Notes: generated by a model not told the origin, from the letters alone. A DNA stretch of 50,484 nucleotides from Myxococcaceae bacterium (GCA_017500825.1 JAFVYB010000006.1:1-50484); one strand, 5' to 3'; positions 26,499 through 35,830 are shown, counted from the first letter of the stretch. Numbers and translations: made by a program.

Positions 26499-26860
26499 TC
26501 GTTGACTCCCATTGGTCTGAAGAGCCCTCGCCGCTGTCGGCCAGCTGTCGGTCTGCGTGTTGGACGTTTGATAGACGCCACGAACAGATTCCACCGCCTG
26601 CCGCCGCGCTCCAGGTCAGACCCGGGAGGGGCGCCAAAAAAGCGGCGCAATCTAGCGAAATCTCCTTTGGCTCAAAGGAGAAAACAGCCGCCGCCGGACA
26701 AAAAATTCAGCGCGCGCGACCGGCCAAAACGCCTTGCCTGACACGCCCTTCCCCCATGCCGCCGCCATCGAAAAGCCTATTGTCGCCGCGCCATCGACAG
26801 CGCTAAGGCGCCCAGCCCTTTGCCTCTCTTTCCCGCCCACAAGCCAGAGGATCTCTCGCG
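26499..26860. other. divergent intergenic region with perfect 9-bp hairpin
   Basis: This 362-bp gap separates pssA from the conserved unknown gene at 26861. The striking element is TCTCCTTTG (26661-26669) and CAAAGGAGA (26673-26681), a perfect nine-pair stem with a three-base loop. No T tract follows on either strand. The right arm contains AAAGGAGA, which looks like a Shine-Dalgarno sequence, but no start codon lies at a suitable distance. It could be an operator. I see no gene here. Confidence 0.5.
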
Positions 26861-27502
26861 ATGACCGTCTTTCAAAAAGCCGTCACGGGCTTCAACAACA
26901 ACATCCCCCGCAAGGGCCGCAGCTACCACGTCCAGACGGAAGACTCGGGCATCAACCACCCGCACATCATGACGCACCTCTTCCTCGGCGGAAACATCAT
27001 CGCCTCGAAGAAGACCTCCTACGCGGACATTCTCGACGCGCCGGATCTGGCCGAGCGGGTCCGGGCCATGATGGACGAGCAGCACAAGGAGATGATGCGC
27101 AACCTCCTGGCGGGCAAATACGACTCGCAGGCGGCGCAATCAGTCCAGCTGCACGCGCCCAAGGTCGAGACGATCGCCAACACACCGGCCTCCCGCGCGA
27201 GCGCCTCCGCTCCCAGGCAGGAGCCCGCCACCAAGCCAGCCTCCGCAGCCAAGCCTGCGCCCGCGTCCTCGCCAGCCCCCGAAGCCAAGCCGGTCGAGGC
27301 CCCAGTGAGTGACGCGCGTCTGAGTGCGCCGGACAAGGCCCCGCCGACCGCTCACCAGGAGACGGCCCCAGGCGTTGAGAAGCCCCATCCACCTTCCCTG
27401 TCGCAAGCCGTGCTCGATCCGAACATCCCGGCGGAGGAGCATCTGCGCGCCGCCCTCTCGGACTATCTCAGCCACGCGCGAGGCGTTGCCGGCCGTCCCT
27501 GA
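26861..27502 (+). CDS. conserved protein of unknown function (YHVQTEDSG family)
   Basis: A 213-residue protein. Residues 1-85 form a compact domain with RKGRSYHVQTEDSGINHPHIMTHLFLGG followed by IIASKKTSYADIL and two helices with MMDEQHKEMMRNLL. I recall similar N-terminal domains in deltaproteobacterial and related proteins, annotated as hypothetical, but I do not know a function. Residues 90-185 are an alanine/proline/lysine-rich disordered linker, and a short helix (AEEHLRAALSDYLSHARG) ends the protein. There is no signal peptide, so it is presumably cytoplasmic. GAGGA lies upstream of the ATG. A good terminator follows 27 bp after the stop, so it is probably a single-gene unit. Confidence 0.8.
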   Translation: MTVFQKAVTGFNNNIPRKGRSYHVQTEDSGINHPHIMTHLFLGGNIIASKKTSYADILDAPDLAERVRAMMDEQHKEMMRNLLAGKYDSQAAQSVQLHAPKVETIANTPASRASASAPRQEPATKPASAAKPAPASSPAPEAKPVEAPVSDARLSAPDKAPPTAHQETAPGVEKPHPPSLSQAVLDPNIPAEEHLRAALSDYLSHARGVAGRP

Positions 27503-27528
27503 TCGATGCCGCACGCGCTTTCGCCAAC

Positions 27529-27580
27529 CCGGCGCCGTGGGCCCCACCAACGCGAGGGCATCCCGGGCGCCGGTTTTTGT
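27529..27580 (+). terminator. terminator after the YHVQTEDSG protein gene
   Basis: CCGGCGCC (27529-27536) and GGCGCCGG (27566-27573) form a perfect eight-pair stem around a 29-base loop that has its own GTGG/CCAC pairing. TTTTTGTTT follows. Confidence 0.75.
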
Positions 27581-27648
27581 TTCCCGCCCCTTCACACAGG
27601 CCAGTCGACGCCTGTCGCCCCTTGCCCCCTCCACAGGAGCCACGTCTC

Positions 27649-29139
27649 ATGACCCGCAGAAACCGGAGTATCGCCGCCCTGGCCATCGCCGCCCTGTTCC
27701 TCGTCGCATGTCAGAGCCAGGAGAAGGGGGACAAGCGGCCAGAGCGCATCAAGATCGGGCTGGTGACCGACGTCGGGGGGCGTGGCGATCAGTCCTTCAA
27801 TGACAGCGCGCTGCGCGGTCTGGAACAGTGGGCGGCCAACCAGGAATACACGCCACAGGGCTACGCGCCGCTCTCGCCCGAGGCCCGCGAGCAGGCGATC
27901 CCGCGCGAGTTGGCCACCAAGGGCATCGCGCCGCTCGACATCGTCCCCGTCGTCCTGCACGCCAAACAGCACGAGGACTACGAGTCCAACCTCCAGCTGC
28001 TCCTCGACGAAGACGTTCAGCTGGCGATGGGTGTCGGCTTCATGCTCGAAAACGCGGTCGAGTCGGTCGCCCGCAAAAATCCGGACAAGCGGTTTCTCCT
28101 CGTCGACAGCCCCATTCTCGACGCCAGCGGCCAGAATTACGACCTGTCGAACGTCAAGGCGGTGACCTTCCGCGAGCACGAGGGCGCCTTCCTTGTCGGC
28201 GCCATCGCCGGGCTCGCCACCAAGAGCGAGAAGATCGGCTTTGTCGGCGGGATGCAGCTGCCCCTGATCCGTCGCTTCGAGGTCGGGTTTCGCGCCGGTG
28301 TTCAGGCCACCAATCCGCGCGCCGCCAAGCAGATGCTGATCGCCTACACGGGCAGCTTCAACCGGGTCGACGCGGGCAAGCAGGTGGCTCAGGACATGTT
28401 CGCCAAGGGCGCGGACATCGTCTTTCACGCCGCTGGCGGCGATGGTCTGGGGGTGATCGCGGCGGCCAAGGAGGCGGGACGCTTCGCCATCGGCTGTGAC
28501 AGCGATCAACACGCGGTCGCCCCCGAGGCAGTGCTGACCTCGCTCATCAAGCGGGTCGATCTGGCTGTCTACCAGGCCGTGGCCGAGGCGAGCCGGGGCG
28601 AGTTCAAGGCGGGCCACAGCGAGATGGGGCTGGCCGAAGGCGGGCTGGACTACGCGCCGATCCGCAACAGCAAGTTCTCGCTCGCCGAACGGGAGATGCT
28701 CACCAAGCAGATCCACATCCTCGAGCAGCAGATCATCTCCGGCAGCGTCCGCGTCCCGGCCACCATGGAGGAGCTCAACGCGCAAAACGCGCTTTTGGGC
28801 GTCATCCCGGCGAAGGCCCCGGCGCAGAACGCGGCGCAGGCTGGGGGCGACAAGACACAGGCCCATCCAGAAGGCGTGACAGCGGTCGCGAGTGGTTCGG
28901 GCGAGATGGCGTCGTCAGAGGCGGCCAAGACAGCGGCAGACAGCGCGGCGCCCAGGACAGCCACTCAGCAGGCCTCCCCCAACGCCACCGCGGCCGCGGG
29001 GACAGACGCGGCAAACGCCACGCCGGATGTCGCGCCGATGAATGGAACAGCCGCCCCGGCCAAGGACAAGAGCGCCCAGGAATCGACGCCAGCGGACGCG
29101 CCCCAGCCACCAGCCGCCACCGCGCCGAGCGCCCCGTAA
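27649..29139 (+). CDS. BMP/PnrA-family nucleoside-binding lipoprotein
   Basis: A 496-residue lipoprotein of the basic membrane protein family, solute-binding proteins for purine nucleosides in ABC uptake. The lipobox is FLVAC (C21). The domain opens with IKIGLVTDVGGRGDQSFND, the family pattern that contacts the nucleoside, and contains VGFMLENAVESVARKNPDKRF, EGAFLVGAIAGLA, KIGFVGGM, ADIVFHAAGGDGLGVI and AIGCDSDQHAVAPEAVLTS. Residues 385-496 are a low-complexity alanine/threonine/serine/proline tail with no family counterpart. ATG at 27649 with ACAGGAG upstream. No nucleoside permease or ATPase gene is adjacent. Confidence 0.9.
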   Translation: MTRRNRSIAALAIAALFLVACQSQEKGDKRPERIKIGLVTDVGGRGDQSFNDSALRGLEQWAANQEYTPQGYAPLSPEAREQAIPRELATKGIAPLDIVPVVLHAKQHEDYESNLQLLLDEDVQLAMGVGFMLENAVESVARKNPDKRFLLVDSPILDASGQNYDLSNVKAVTFREHEGAFLVGAIAGLATKSEKIGFVGGMQLPLIRRFEVGFRAGVQATNPRAAKQMLIAYTGSFNRVDAGKQVAQDMFAKGADIVFHAAGGDGLGVIAAAKEAGRFAIGCDSDQHAVAPEAVLTSLIKRVDLAVYQAVAEASRGEFKAGHSEMGLAEGGLDYAPIRNSKFSLAEREMLTKQIHILEQQIISGSVRVPATMEELNAQNALLGVIPAKAPAQNAAQAGGDKTQAHPEGVTAVASGSGEMASSEAAKTAADSAAPRTATQQASPNATAAAGTDAANATPDVAPMNGTAAPAKDKSAQESTPADAPQPPAATAPSAP

Positions 29140-29212
29140 ACGCCCTGCCGCACGCCCTTCGGATCGCTTTCGGCCATTCGTTTCCCAGCCAACCCGCCCG
29201 AGGAGCCGCCGC

Positions 29213-30616
29213 ATGATCCGCCGCCCAATCGCCTGGCTCGCCGTCGTCCTTCCCGCGCTCACGGCCTGGCCACTGTCGGCGCTGGCGCTGACCCGCGTCA
29301 CAGACGAGGACCTTCGCCCCTACTTCCTCGACGAGACGGTTCAGCGCTTCGACGCCTACCTCTGGCCCGCCTACGCGATGTCGCTCGTCGAGAACGCCAT
29401 CAGCCTGGCCTTCTGGGCGTTGCTCCTCGTCTTCACCCTCAACGACGCCCTGATGCGGCGCTGCCTGCGCCTGACAGACGCCATCGGCCGCCGCGTCACG
29501 AGCCCACGCGCCCGCCAAATCGGCGCTGTCCTGACCCGGGTGTGGGGCGATTCGACGTGGGCCGCCGCGATCCTCTTCGTCGTCGCCTACCTCGTCATCG
29601 AGCGCCTGCTGTTCTTCCCCGGCTCGCTCTACTTCAACTGGGTGCGCGAGCATCAATACGGCTACTCGGTGCAGCCCCTCTCCAGCTTCATGTGGGACTG
29701 GTCCAAGGGGCTCTTCTTCAACGCGATCTCGATGAGCGCGCTCACCTTCGGGCTCTTTGGCCTGGCGCGCCGTTCACGCCGCTGGTGGCTTTTGCTCGGC
29801 GTCCCCTGCTCTGTCCTGATGCTCGGCGCGGGCTTCCTCGATCCCTACCGGACGCAGCTCTACCGGGACTACGAGCCCTTGCCCGCCGGAGAGGTGCGCG
29901 AGGCTGTCACGCGGACGCTCGACAAGGCCGGGGTCGAATACGAGGACGTGATGGTGCTCAAGATGCGCGAGATCTCGACGCGCGTGAACGCCTTCATCGC
30001 CGGCCAGGGCCCCTCGCGCCGCATCGTGCTCTACGACACCTTCATCGCCGCGATGACGCCCGACGAGATCGCCAACGCCGTGGCCCACGAGCTGGGACAT
30101 CTGCGCGATCGCTCGATGGTCCGCACCGCGCTGTCGGCCGCGCTCCTCACGCCACTCCTCTGGCTCGTCGCCTGGCTGCTCAGGGCCATGGGCCGACGCG
30201 GGCGATTTGGCTTTGACGACGACCGCGACGTTCGCTCCCTGCCGGCGATCATGGCGCTGCTCTTTTTGCTCGGCGCCCTGCAGGCACCTGTGGCCAACGC
30301 CCATTCGCGCATGATGGAAAACCGCGCCGACGACTACGCCCTCGACCTCCTCGAAAAGCCCGAGGCCTTTCGCTCGCTGATGATCAAGCTGGCCCTGATC
30401 AACGCCGCAGATCTGCACCCGCCGCTGTGGATGCAGATCCAGTGGAAGACGCACCCGCTCGTCATCGAGCGCGTCCGCCGGGCCGAGGCCTTCGCAGCCT
30501 CCCGTGGCATCGAACTCTTGCCGCCAGAGCCGCGGCGATTCGCCCTGCCGAGCGACTTTCAGACCGCGCTCACCGCCAAGGCCAAGGCGATTCAGTCGAA
30601 CGCCACCACGCCGTGA
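29213..30616 (+). CDS. M48 family membrane zinc metalloprotease (Ste24-like)
   Basis: A 467-residue membrane protease. The zinc motif is HELGH at 292-296 in NAVAHELGHLRDRSM, and the third ligand is expected in MMENRADDYALDL, which fits the M48 pattern. Helices lie near 60-76, 115-135, 167-185, 190-208, 305-325 and 345-360. The catalytic domain begins with MREISTRVNAFIAGQGPSRRIVLYDT, as in Ste24/CAAX protease 1. Members cleave membrane or misfolded proteins. ATG at 29213 has AGGAG upstream. It lies 73 bp after the BMP gene without a clear terminator, so they may be co-transcribed. Confidence 0.92.
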   Translation: MIRRPIAWLAVVLPALTAWPLSALALTRVTDEDLRPYFLDETVQRFDAYLWPAYAMSLVENAISLAFWALLLVFTLNDALMRRCLRLTDAIGRRVTSPRARQIGAVLTRVWGDSTWAAAILFVVAYLVIERLLFFPGSLYFNWVREHQYGYSVQPLSSFMWDWSKGLFFNAISMSALTFGLFGLARRSRRWWLLLGVPCSVLMLGAGFLDPYRTQLYRDYEPLPAGEVREAVTRTLDKAGVEYEDVMVLKMREISTRVNAFIAGQGPSRRIVLYDTFIAAMTPDEIANAVAHELGHLRDRSMVRTALSAALLTPLLWLVAWLLRAMGRRGRFGFDDDRDVRSLPAIMALLFLLGALQAPVANAHSRMMENRADDYALDLLEKPEAFRSLMIKLALINAADLHPPLWMQIQWKTHPLVIERVRRAEAFAASRGIELLPPEPRRFALPSDFQTALTAKAKAIQSNATTP

Positions 30617-30830
30617 CCAGGCGCGCGCCAGGGCAGTTTTGGACGCCCAGCCGCTGAAGGCGCCGACGACGAACTGACAGCGCCGCCAGCGATGCCTCCG
30701 GGCGCCCGCGCATCGTCCTGCGGTCGAGGCCAACTGCTGTTTACCGGGCGCATTCAGGCCATTGGCCGCCGCGTTTGGGAGAGCGCCGCGCCTGAGCAAA
30801 AACCGGCTTGCCAAAAAGATCGCGCGGTCC

Positions 30831-30992
30831 TCAAAGGCGCGCCTCCTCTGCGTCGTCCGCGGGCTCTGGCGAAGGCCTCCCCTCCTGCTTTTCCGCCCGC
30901 CGCTGCGCCCGACGCGCCTCCTTTTCCTGCTTGCGTTCGAGCTGCTTCTGCTCCCGCAGGCGCTTGCCCAGCGAAACACGGCTCGTCCCCAT
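30831..30992 (-). CDS. small, highly charged protein of 53 residues
   Basis: Starts MGTSRVSLGKRLREQKQLER, continues as a lysine/arginine/glutamate/glutamine helix likely to form a coiled coil (KQEKEARRAQRRAEKQ), and ends in an acidic tail (EPADDAEEARL). The start at 30992 has a strong GGAGG 8 bases upstream, which supports translation; the reading frame is also open to 31061. I recall similar short basic coil proteins annotated as hypothetical in related bacteria, but no function. It sits alone on the minus strand between the M48 and M2 genes. Confidence 0.55.
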   Translation of the reverse strand: MGTSRVSLGKRLREQKQLERKQEKEARRAQRRAEKQEGRPSPEPADDAEEARL

Positions 30993-31108
30993 TCCATCGC
31001 CTCCCGTCCCAATCTCTGACGCTCTGACGCCACGATGGCCCCCCGACATCGAGACGGCCACGTCCCACTGAGGCGCAGACAGCCGATTTCCCCTCAGGAG
31101 AACACCCC

Positions 31109-32911
31109 ATGTCCCCTTGCCTTGCCGGCCTGTTCACCGCGCTCGCCCTGGCCACCGCCCCCGCGACACAGCCAACCGCCAACGCCGCCGACGCGGCCAA
31201 AGCCTTTGTCGACAAGACGAACGCCGAGCTGAAAGTCCGTTACGCCCAGGCCGAGCAGGCCCACTGGATCGCCGCCACCTACATCACCGACGACACCCAG
31301 GCCGTGGCCGCGCGCGCCCAGGAATCGCTGATGGCCGCCCTCTCTGAGGCGCTCGCCGAATCGATGCGCCACCGCGACGCCGCCGCCGATGACGAGAGCA
31401 GGCGGGCGCTGCACCTTTTGCGCGTTTCCCAGTCGCTGCCCGCGCCCAAAGACGCCGGGCGACGAAGCGAACTGGCCACCATCGCCGCGCGCCTGTCGGC
31501 CACCTACGGCAAGGGGCAGTGGTGCGGCGCCGACGGCAAGGCCACCTGTCGTGAATTGCCCGAGCTGGAACGCGTCCTGGCCACGGAAAAGCGCTGGGAT
31601 CGCCTCGTCGACGCCTGGGCCGGCTGGCACTCGATCGCGACGCCGATGAGAGGCGACTACGCCCGCCTGGTGGAGCTGGCCAACGAGGGCGCGCGCGACA
31701 TCGGCTTCCAAAACGCCGGCGAACTGTGGCGCAGCGGCTACGACATGTCCCCCGAGGCCTTCGAGCAGGAGACCGAGCGCCTGTGGCAGGCGGTCAAGCC
31801 GCTCTACGACGACTTGCACTGCTACGTGCGCGGCCGCCTCTCCCGCGTCTACCCGAAGAAGATGCCCGCCGACGGCACCATCCCGGCGCACCTGCTCGGC
31901 AACATGTGGGCGCAGGAGTGTAACAACATCTACGAGCTCGTCGAGCCGTTCCCCGGGCGCGTCAACCTCAACGTCAACGCGGCGCTCCGGGCCCAGAAAT
32001 ACGACCCGACAAAGATGACGAAGCTGGCCGAGAATTTCTTCGTCTCGCTGGGCCTGAAGCCCCTGCCCCAGACCTTCTGGCAGCGCTCGATGTTCGAAAA
32101 GCCGCGCGACCGCGCCGTGGTCTGTCACGCCAGCGCCTGGGACGTCGACTACAGCGGCGATCTGCGCATCAAGATGTGCATCGAGCCCACCGAGGAGTCG
32201 CTCGTCACGCTGCACCACGAGCTCGGACACCTCTATTACTTCCAGGCTTACGACCACCTGCCGATCCTTTTCCAGGCAGGGGCCAACGACGGCTTCCACG
32301 AGGCCATCGGCGACGCCATCGCGCTGTCGATCACGCCCGCCTACCTCAAGGAAGTCGGGCTGTTGCGGAAGGTGCCCGGCGACAAGGCGGCGCTGCTCAA
32401 CGTCCAGATGAAGTCGGCGCTGGAGAAGATCGCCTTTCTGCCCTTCGGCAAGCTCATCGATCAGTGGCGCTGGGACGTGTTCGCCGGGAAGGTCACACCG
32501 GAAAACTACAACGCCGCCTGGTGGGCTCTGCGCCGCCAGTATCAGGGCGTCAGCGCGCCGGTGGAGCGCAGCGAGGCCGACTTCGACCCGGGCGCCAAGT
32601 ATCACATCCCGGGGAACGTTCCCTACATGCGCTACTTCCTCGCCCGCATCCTCCAGTTCCAGTTCCACAAGGCGCTGTGCGACGCGGCTGGCTTCCAGGG
32701 TCCGCTCCACGAGTGCTCGATCTACGGCAACAAGGCCGCCGGCGAGAAACTGCAGGCCATGCTGAAGCTGGGCGCGAGCCGTCCCTGGCCCGAGGCGCTG
32801 GAAGTGCTGACCGGCAGCCGCCAGATCGATCCGAGCGCGCTCCTCGAATACTTCGCCCCGCTGCGCGAATGGCTCGCCGAACAGAACAAGGGCAAGACCT
32901 GCGGCTGGTGA
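31109..32911 (+). CDS. M2 family peptidyl-dipeptidase (angiotensin-converting-enzyme-like)
   Basis: A 600-residue exported zinc peptidase. A signal peptide spans residues 1-28. The zinc motif is H370-E371-L-G-H374 (TLHHELGHLYYFQAY), with third ligand E398 in GFHEAIGD, the exact M2 arrangement. FEKPRDRAVVCHASAWD and the WWALRRQYQGVSAPVERSEADFDPGAKYHIPGNVPYMRYFLARILQFQFHKALC region carry the substrate-binding family blocks. Bacterial members trim dipeptides from peptides in the periplasm. AGGAG precedes ATG at 31109. Convergent with the 53-residue gene on its left side. Confidence 0.95.
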   Translation: MSPCLAGLFTALALATAPATQPTANAADAAKAFVDKTNAELKVRYAQAEQAHWIAATYITDDTQAVAARAQESLMAALSEALAESMRHRDAAADDESRRALHLLRVSQSLPAPKDAGRRSELATIAARLSATYGKGQWCGADGKATCRELPELERVLATEKRWDRLVDAWAGWHSIATPMRGDYARLVELANEGARDIGFQNAGELWRSGYDMSPEAFEQETERLWQAVKPLYDDLHCYVRGRLSRVYPKKMPADGTIPAHLLGNMWAQECNNIYELVEPFPGRVNLNVNAALRAQKYDPTKMTKLAENFFVSLGLKPLPQTFWQRSMFEKPRDRAVVCHASAWDVDYSGDLRIKMCIEPTEESLVTLHHELGHLYYFQAYDHLPILFQAGANDGFHEAIGDAIALSITPAYLKEVGLLRKVPGDKAALLNVQMKSALEKIAFLPFGKLIDQWRWDVFAGKVTPENYNAAWWALRRQYQGVSAPVERSEADFDPGAKYHIPGNVPYMRYFLARILQFQFHKALCDAAGFQGPLHECSIYGNKAAGEKLQAMLKLGASRPWPEALEVLTGSRQIDPSALLEYFAPLREWLAEQNKGKTCGW

Positions 32912-33061
32912 GCGTCCCTCCCTGACGACTTCCGCCGGGCGCCGTGCCTGAAGACACCCGTCCCCGTCCTATGCGCGACAGTCCGCCGCGCTGTCCTGGC
33001 CCGAGGCCGGACCGCTCCAAGACGCGCCAGCCCTCCTCGCCTCTCCTTTTGGAGGTCTGCC

Positions 33062-35830
33062 ATGTCCCCCCCAAGCCGTTGGCTCCGCGCCCTCCTCGCC
33101 CTGTCGTTCCTCATGGCAGCGCTGGCATGTGGCGCCGATCCCGTCGATCGGGTCCCCGACGCCGATGTCTTCAACCCGACGCCCGGCAGTTCCGGCAGCG
33201 CTTCCGACGGCGGCTACGGCTATGGCGACGGCGGCGTCATCCCGCCGGACACGGTGATGCACCTCTGTTACCGCGACGAGGACTGCGACGCCCACGAGGT
33301 CTGCGATCTGAGGCGCGAGCCACACGAGTGCGTCCTAGGCGAAGGGCGCTGCGAGACGGACGCCGACTGCGGCGAGGGCGAGACGTGCGCCGACGACAAC
33401 TTCTGCGCCATCGATGCCTGCGAGGGTGTCAGCTGCTCGAACGGCGGTGTCTGCTCGACCGAGAACGCCCAGGCCGTCTGCAACTGTCCGCACGGCCACA
33501 CGGGCAATGGCGCGAACTGCGAAGCCTTTGGCGAGATGCCCGGCTGGGTTGGTGTCCAGTGGGCCGACCCTTGGACGAGTGAGTCCGACCGCGGCAGCGT
33601 GACACTCACATTCGACAAGGACCAGACGAGCGGCACGAACATCTACGCCCAAGTCTACTGGGACGGCGTCACCACGACGACGAGCAGTCTCCTCGACGGC
33701 TGGCGCATGCAGCTCGGCCTGACGACCAAGGCGGTCGGCTACCCTGTCGTGGCGGGCGATTTCGACTGGACCGAGATGGCCTTCAACCCCGGCTACTCGG
33801 GCAACAACCTCGAATGGATCGTGGCCTTCCCGACCGCCGAGGAGGGGCGCTTCAACTGGATTGTCCGCTTCACGCCCAACAACGGCCGCGACTGGATCTA
33901 CGCCGACGCCTCGCCCGGCTTCATCACCTCGGCCGCGAACACGCCCGGCACCGCGATTGTCGGCAACGGCGGCGAGAGTGCCGCGACTGGCTGCGGCGAT
34001 CCCTTCCTCTCGCTCACACTCACGCATCCCACGAACGGATCGAGCCAGACGGGCGGCTATAAGTTCACCGTCACCTATGAGGGCGAGGACGACATGACCT
34101 CGGCGCTCGCCTCGGCCACAATCACGCGCAACGGCACGGCGATCGACCTCCTCCAGGCTGTCCTTGGCAACAGCGGCGTCGCGACGCTCAGCGTCAGCCA
34201 CGACGAAGCCGCCCAATCGGTGACGATCTCGGAGAGCGGCCTGGCGAGCGGCAAATACACGTGGCTCTTCAAGAGCGGCACGGGCTGCGCGCTCTATGTC
34301 CCCATCTGGATTGAGGACGAGCGCTTCGACTGGGACGACGCCTTCCTCTACCAGGTGATGACCGACCGCTTCTTCAACGGCGACACGTCCAACGACGCCA
34401 AGGTCGGCACCCACAGCGAGCTGACCGACTGGATGGGCGGAGACCACCGCGGGCTCATCGAAAAGATGCGCGACGGCTACTTCGACGACCTCAACGTCAA
34501 CGCCATCTGGATCAGCTCGCCGGTGCTCAACACCAGCGGTTACGGCATCGGCAGCAGCGCCAGCGAGAAGTTTTCGGCCTACCACGCCTACTGGCCCATC
34601 GCGACGGGCTGGACCGACACCAACCAGCAGATGTTCATCGACGCTGGCATCACGAACCCGCTCGACCCCCACTTTGGCAGCGACGCCGACCTGCGCGAGC
34701 TCATCCAGCTGGCCCACGCCAAGGGCATCCGCATCCTCGTCGACTTCGTCGCCAACCACGTCTTCGGCGTTTCCCGTTCCAGCGACGCCAGCGGCACCGA
34801 GAGTCCGCTGTGGACCGGCCACCAGAACGAGGGCTGGTTCAACTGGCCGGATCAGAAATTCTGCGGCGACCAGATCGAAGGCGTCCTCGGCTACGACCAC
34901 TCGTATTGGACCTATCGCTGCTGGTTCAACTCCTACCTGGCCGACTTCGACTTCGACGGCTCGCCCGAGGCGCTGCGCATGGTGCTCGACCACGCCATCT
35001 GGCTGGCTCAGGAATACGACATCGACGGATTCCGGCTCGACGCGGTCAAGCACATGTCGATGAAGTTCACGACAGGCATCCGCAAGCGCATCAAGGAGGA
35101 GCTCGAAACGACAGGTCTCACCTTCTACACGGTCGGCGAGACCTTTGACGGCAACGAGGCCAACCTGGTCAGGTGGATCGGCGACGACAAGCTGACCGGC
35201 CAGTTCAGCTTCGCCTTCTATTACAAGGTCCTCGACCCGCTGATTCGCAACAACGGCAGCTACGGCGACATGGGCAATGGCGTCGCCTATCTCGACACCT
35301 ACTTCCGCCGCACCTACGCCGAGGCGCGCATGCCCAACTTCATGGGCAACCACGATGTCGAGCGCGTCCTCCAGCTCGCCGGCGGCGATTACGCCAGGCT
35401 GCGCCGCGCCCAGACGGTGGTCATGACCTCGCCCGAGATCCCGCTCATCTATCAGGGCGACGATATCGGCATGATGGGCGGCCCAGATCCGGACAACCGC
35501 CGCATGATGCTCTTTGGCGACGCGCTGAGCGCCGAACAGACGGCCACACTCGACCACCTCAAAAAGCTGGCCCGGGCGCGCCGGGACAACGCCGCCTTCC
35601 GCTATGGCGCGCGCACCAACTGCGCCAATGAGAACGACGTCTGGGTCTACAAGATGGTGAAGGACGGCAACACGGCCGTGGTCGGCATCAACCGCGGCAG
35701 TTCGGCCTGGACCGGCAGCTGCGCGGGCGCGGGCGGCACACTCAAGGACGTGATCAACGGCCAGACGAGCACGGATGGGCGCTTCACGGTGCCCGCGGGC
35801 GGTTCGGCCGTCTACGTCGTCAACGACTGA
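33062..35830 (+). CDS. multidomain GH13 alpha-amylase lipoprotein
   Basis: A 922-residue surface amylase. The lipobox-like ALAC ends at C23. Residues 66-155 are cysteine-rich: two C-x-x-D-x-DC-type units, then an EGF-like unit (CEGVSCSNGGVCSTENAQAVCNC). Residues 161-285 form a module like that of the triple-module lipoprotein at 16262 (YAQVYWDG, QLGL, NNLEW, WIVRF, WIYADA). An Ig-like domain follows (312-415), then the GH13 barrel: DFVANH (561-566), nucleophile D660 in DGFRLDAVKH, acid/base E693 in VGETF, and D765 in GNHD. A short C-terminal beta domain ends the protein. It would hydrolyse starch or glycogen outside the cell. Good Shine-Dalgarno (TTGGAGG). First gene of the glucan locus. Confidence 0.95.
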   Translation: MSPPSRWLRALLALSFLMAALACGADPVDRVPDADVFNPTPGSSGSASDGGYGYGDGGVIPPDTVMHLCYRDEDCDAHEVCDLRREPHECVLGEGRCETDADCGEGETCADDNFCAIDACEGVSCSNGGVCSTENAQAVCNCPHGHTGNGANCEAFGEMPGWVGVQWADPWTSESDRGSVTLTFDKDQTSGTNIYAQVYWDGVTTTTSSLLDGWRMQLGLTTKAVGYPVVAGDFDWTEMAFNPGYSGNNLEWIVAFPTAEEGRFNWIVRFTPNNGRDWIYADASPGFITSAANTPGTAIVGNGGESAATGCGDPFLSLTLTHPTNGSSQTGGYKFTVTYEGEDDMTSALASATITRNGTAIDLLQAVLGNSGVATLSVSHDEAAQSVTISESGLASGKYTWLFKSGTGCALYVPIWIEDERFDWDDAFLYQVMTDRFFNGDTSNDAKVGTHSELTDWMGGDHRGLIEKMRDGYFDDLNVNAIWISSPVLNTSGYGIGSSASEKFSAYHAYWPIATGWTDTNQQMFIDAGITNPLDPHFGSDADLRELIQLAHAKGIRILVDFVANHVFGVSRSSDASGTESPLWTGHQNEGWFNWPDQKFCGDQIEGVLGYDHSYWTYRCWFNSYLADFDFDGSPEALRMVLDHAIWLAQEYDIDGFRLDAVKHMSMKFTTGIRKRIKEELETTGLTFYTVGETFDGNEANLVRWIGDDKLTGQFSFAFYYKVLDPLIRNNGSYGDMGNGVAYLDTYFRRTYAEARMPNFMGNHDVERVLQLAGGDYARLRRAQTVVMTSPEIPLIYQGDDIGMMGGPDPDNRRMMLFGDALSAEQTATLDHLKKLARARRDNAAFRYGARTNCANENDVWVYKMVKDGNTAVVGINRGSSAWTGSCAGAGGTLKDVINGQTSTDGRFTVPAGGSAVYVVND

